The position numbers and the translations under genes were made by a program. From assembly GCF_040207875.1 (NCBI RefSeq), contig NZ_CP157942.1, positions 1,550,001-1,614,000 of the forward strand: a DNA stretch of 64,000 bases. The letters are read 5' to 3'. The DNA is from Wolbachia endosymbiont of Armadillidium arcangelii. GTDB lineage: Bacteria; Pseudomonadota; Alphaproteobacteria; Rickettsiales; Anaplasmataceae. The notes beneath the pieces are model-generated. The model did no database searches. It was not told the DNA's origin and saw nothing but the letters and a program-made list of their open reading frames with translations. The first letter of the stretch is position 1; each line of letters starts with the position of its first letter. Positions 63,521 to 64,000 of this stretch are shown piece after piece.

Positions 63521-63860
63521 CTTTAATTAATTTTAAGGAATTTTAGACATAATGATCCTCCTATGAAAAACGATTTAGAAAAATATAACACACCTCATGA
63601 CAGAAATTAAGTATGCACTGAAGTAGACTGTGCTATATTTTCTTATTGAGAAATTAATTGAAAAGTCTGCAGACTTGAATAAGGTGAATTTCGAGCTCTA
63701 AAATACCCTCATTTTCACTGAGAATAATCAAATTACAAAATGTGTCAAGTAATTTTTTGCATTTATTTGCAAAAAATTACTATAAACACAAAGCCAGCGT
63801 GTGACATACAGTTATTGTCTGCCATACGTTAATTTCTACTAATAGATAGCAATAGATAAT
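63521..63860. other. 340-bp intergenic region between convergent genes
   Basis: No gene or RNA is recognised. It contains the strong hairpin at 63749-63782 listed separately. Confidence 0.5.
63749..63782. terminator. Perfect AT-rich hairpin between convergent genes, possible terminator
   Basis: Arms AGTAATTTTTTGCA (63749-63762) and TGCAAAAAATTACT (63769-63782) surround the loop TTTATT. The A and T runs inside the stem could act as U-tract on either strand. It lies between pyrB on the plus strand and a reverse-strand gene, so a shared bidirectional role is plausible. Confidence 0.55.
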
Positions 63861-64000
63861 CTAGAAAACCCCACAATCAGCTTTACAGTGATCATCAGCT
63901 GAGAATTGCATATACTCTGCGTAGCAGGAATGATTTTCTTCTAAACAGTACTCAGGGTTATAATAAACATCTACTAGACTACCTACTGGGCAAGTACTAG
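63861..64000 (-). CDS. C-terminus of a cysteine-rich protein (5' part outside window)
   Basis: The reverse strand is open from the window edge to a TAG at 63861-63863. The visible 45 residues contain five cysteines (CPVGSLVDVYYNPEYCLEEN, then SCY and DHCKADCGVF). Such spacing suggests an exported, disulphide-bonded protein, but most of the gene is outside the window and I do not recognise it. Confidence 0.55.
   Translation of the reverse strand, partial: STCPVGSLVDVYYNPEYCLEENHSCYAEYMQFSADDHCKADCGVF

Noticed and set aside
63563..63610. Short peptide frame MKNDLEKYNTPHDRN after pyrB
   Set aside because: Fifteen codons only, no neighbour that suggests a leader peptide.

Overview
The window is an AT-rich alphaproteobacterial chromosome segment that I assign to Wolbachia (Anaplasmataceae, Rickettsiales). 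This rests on gene content recognised by eye, without database searches. The indicators are a virB3-virB4-virB6x4 type IV secretion locus with oversized lipobox-bearing VirB6 paralogues, a class I (archaeal-type) lysyl-tRNA synthetase, ankyrin-repeat proteins, PopZ and DUF1013/TrcR cell-cycle proteins, a phage-type serine-recombinase remnant, and many decayed insertion sequences with short palindromic repeats.

Layout. 1-4 kb: an HU/IHF-type gene cut by the window edge, rplM-rpsI, a TolC-like channel, popZ and rlmE. 4.2-5.1 kb: an ankyrin pseudogene with two frameshifts, ending in a clear terminator. 5.7-7.25 kb: lysS. 7.3-21.8 kb: virB3, virB4, four virB6 genes and a small uncharacterised gene, all co-directional and mostly overlapping or closely spaced. 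21.9 kb: rsmD. 22.6-26.7 kb: a graveyard of IS630 and IS5 remnants, parts of two group II introns and an apparently intact IS4 element. 26.9-45.3 kb: mainly housekeeping genes (fdxA, dprA, tpiA, tRNA-Thr, rsmA, guaB, rho, a TrcR-like gene, a PpiD-like foldase, rpsP, a polyprenyl synthase, grpE, trpS, sucA), interrupted by a dead IS5 copy and a low-complexity gene with host-like motifs. 45.5-50.9 kb: an orphan gene followed by three different IS110-family elements, two decayed and one intact, with structured non-coding DNA beside them. 51-64 kb: mutS, a large ankyrin protein, IS481 and serine-recombinase remnants, fabD, rpmE, nadK, a four-helix membrane protein with host-like motifs, an iron-type periplasmic binding protein, pyrB, and the C-terminus of a cysteine-rich protein.

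How it fits together. The VirB3/VirB4/VirB6 proteins form the inner-membrane part of the secretion channel. Plausible clients or surface partners in the window are the ankyrin protein and the two low-complexity proteins. The most novel-looking material is the structured non-coding DNA flanking the IS110 transposases (candidate bridge RNAs), the two motif-rich hypothetical proteins, and the shared N-terminal module of the two ankyrin genes. Nothing resembling CRISPR, a known toxin-antitoxin pair or a classical anti-phage island was seen.
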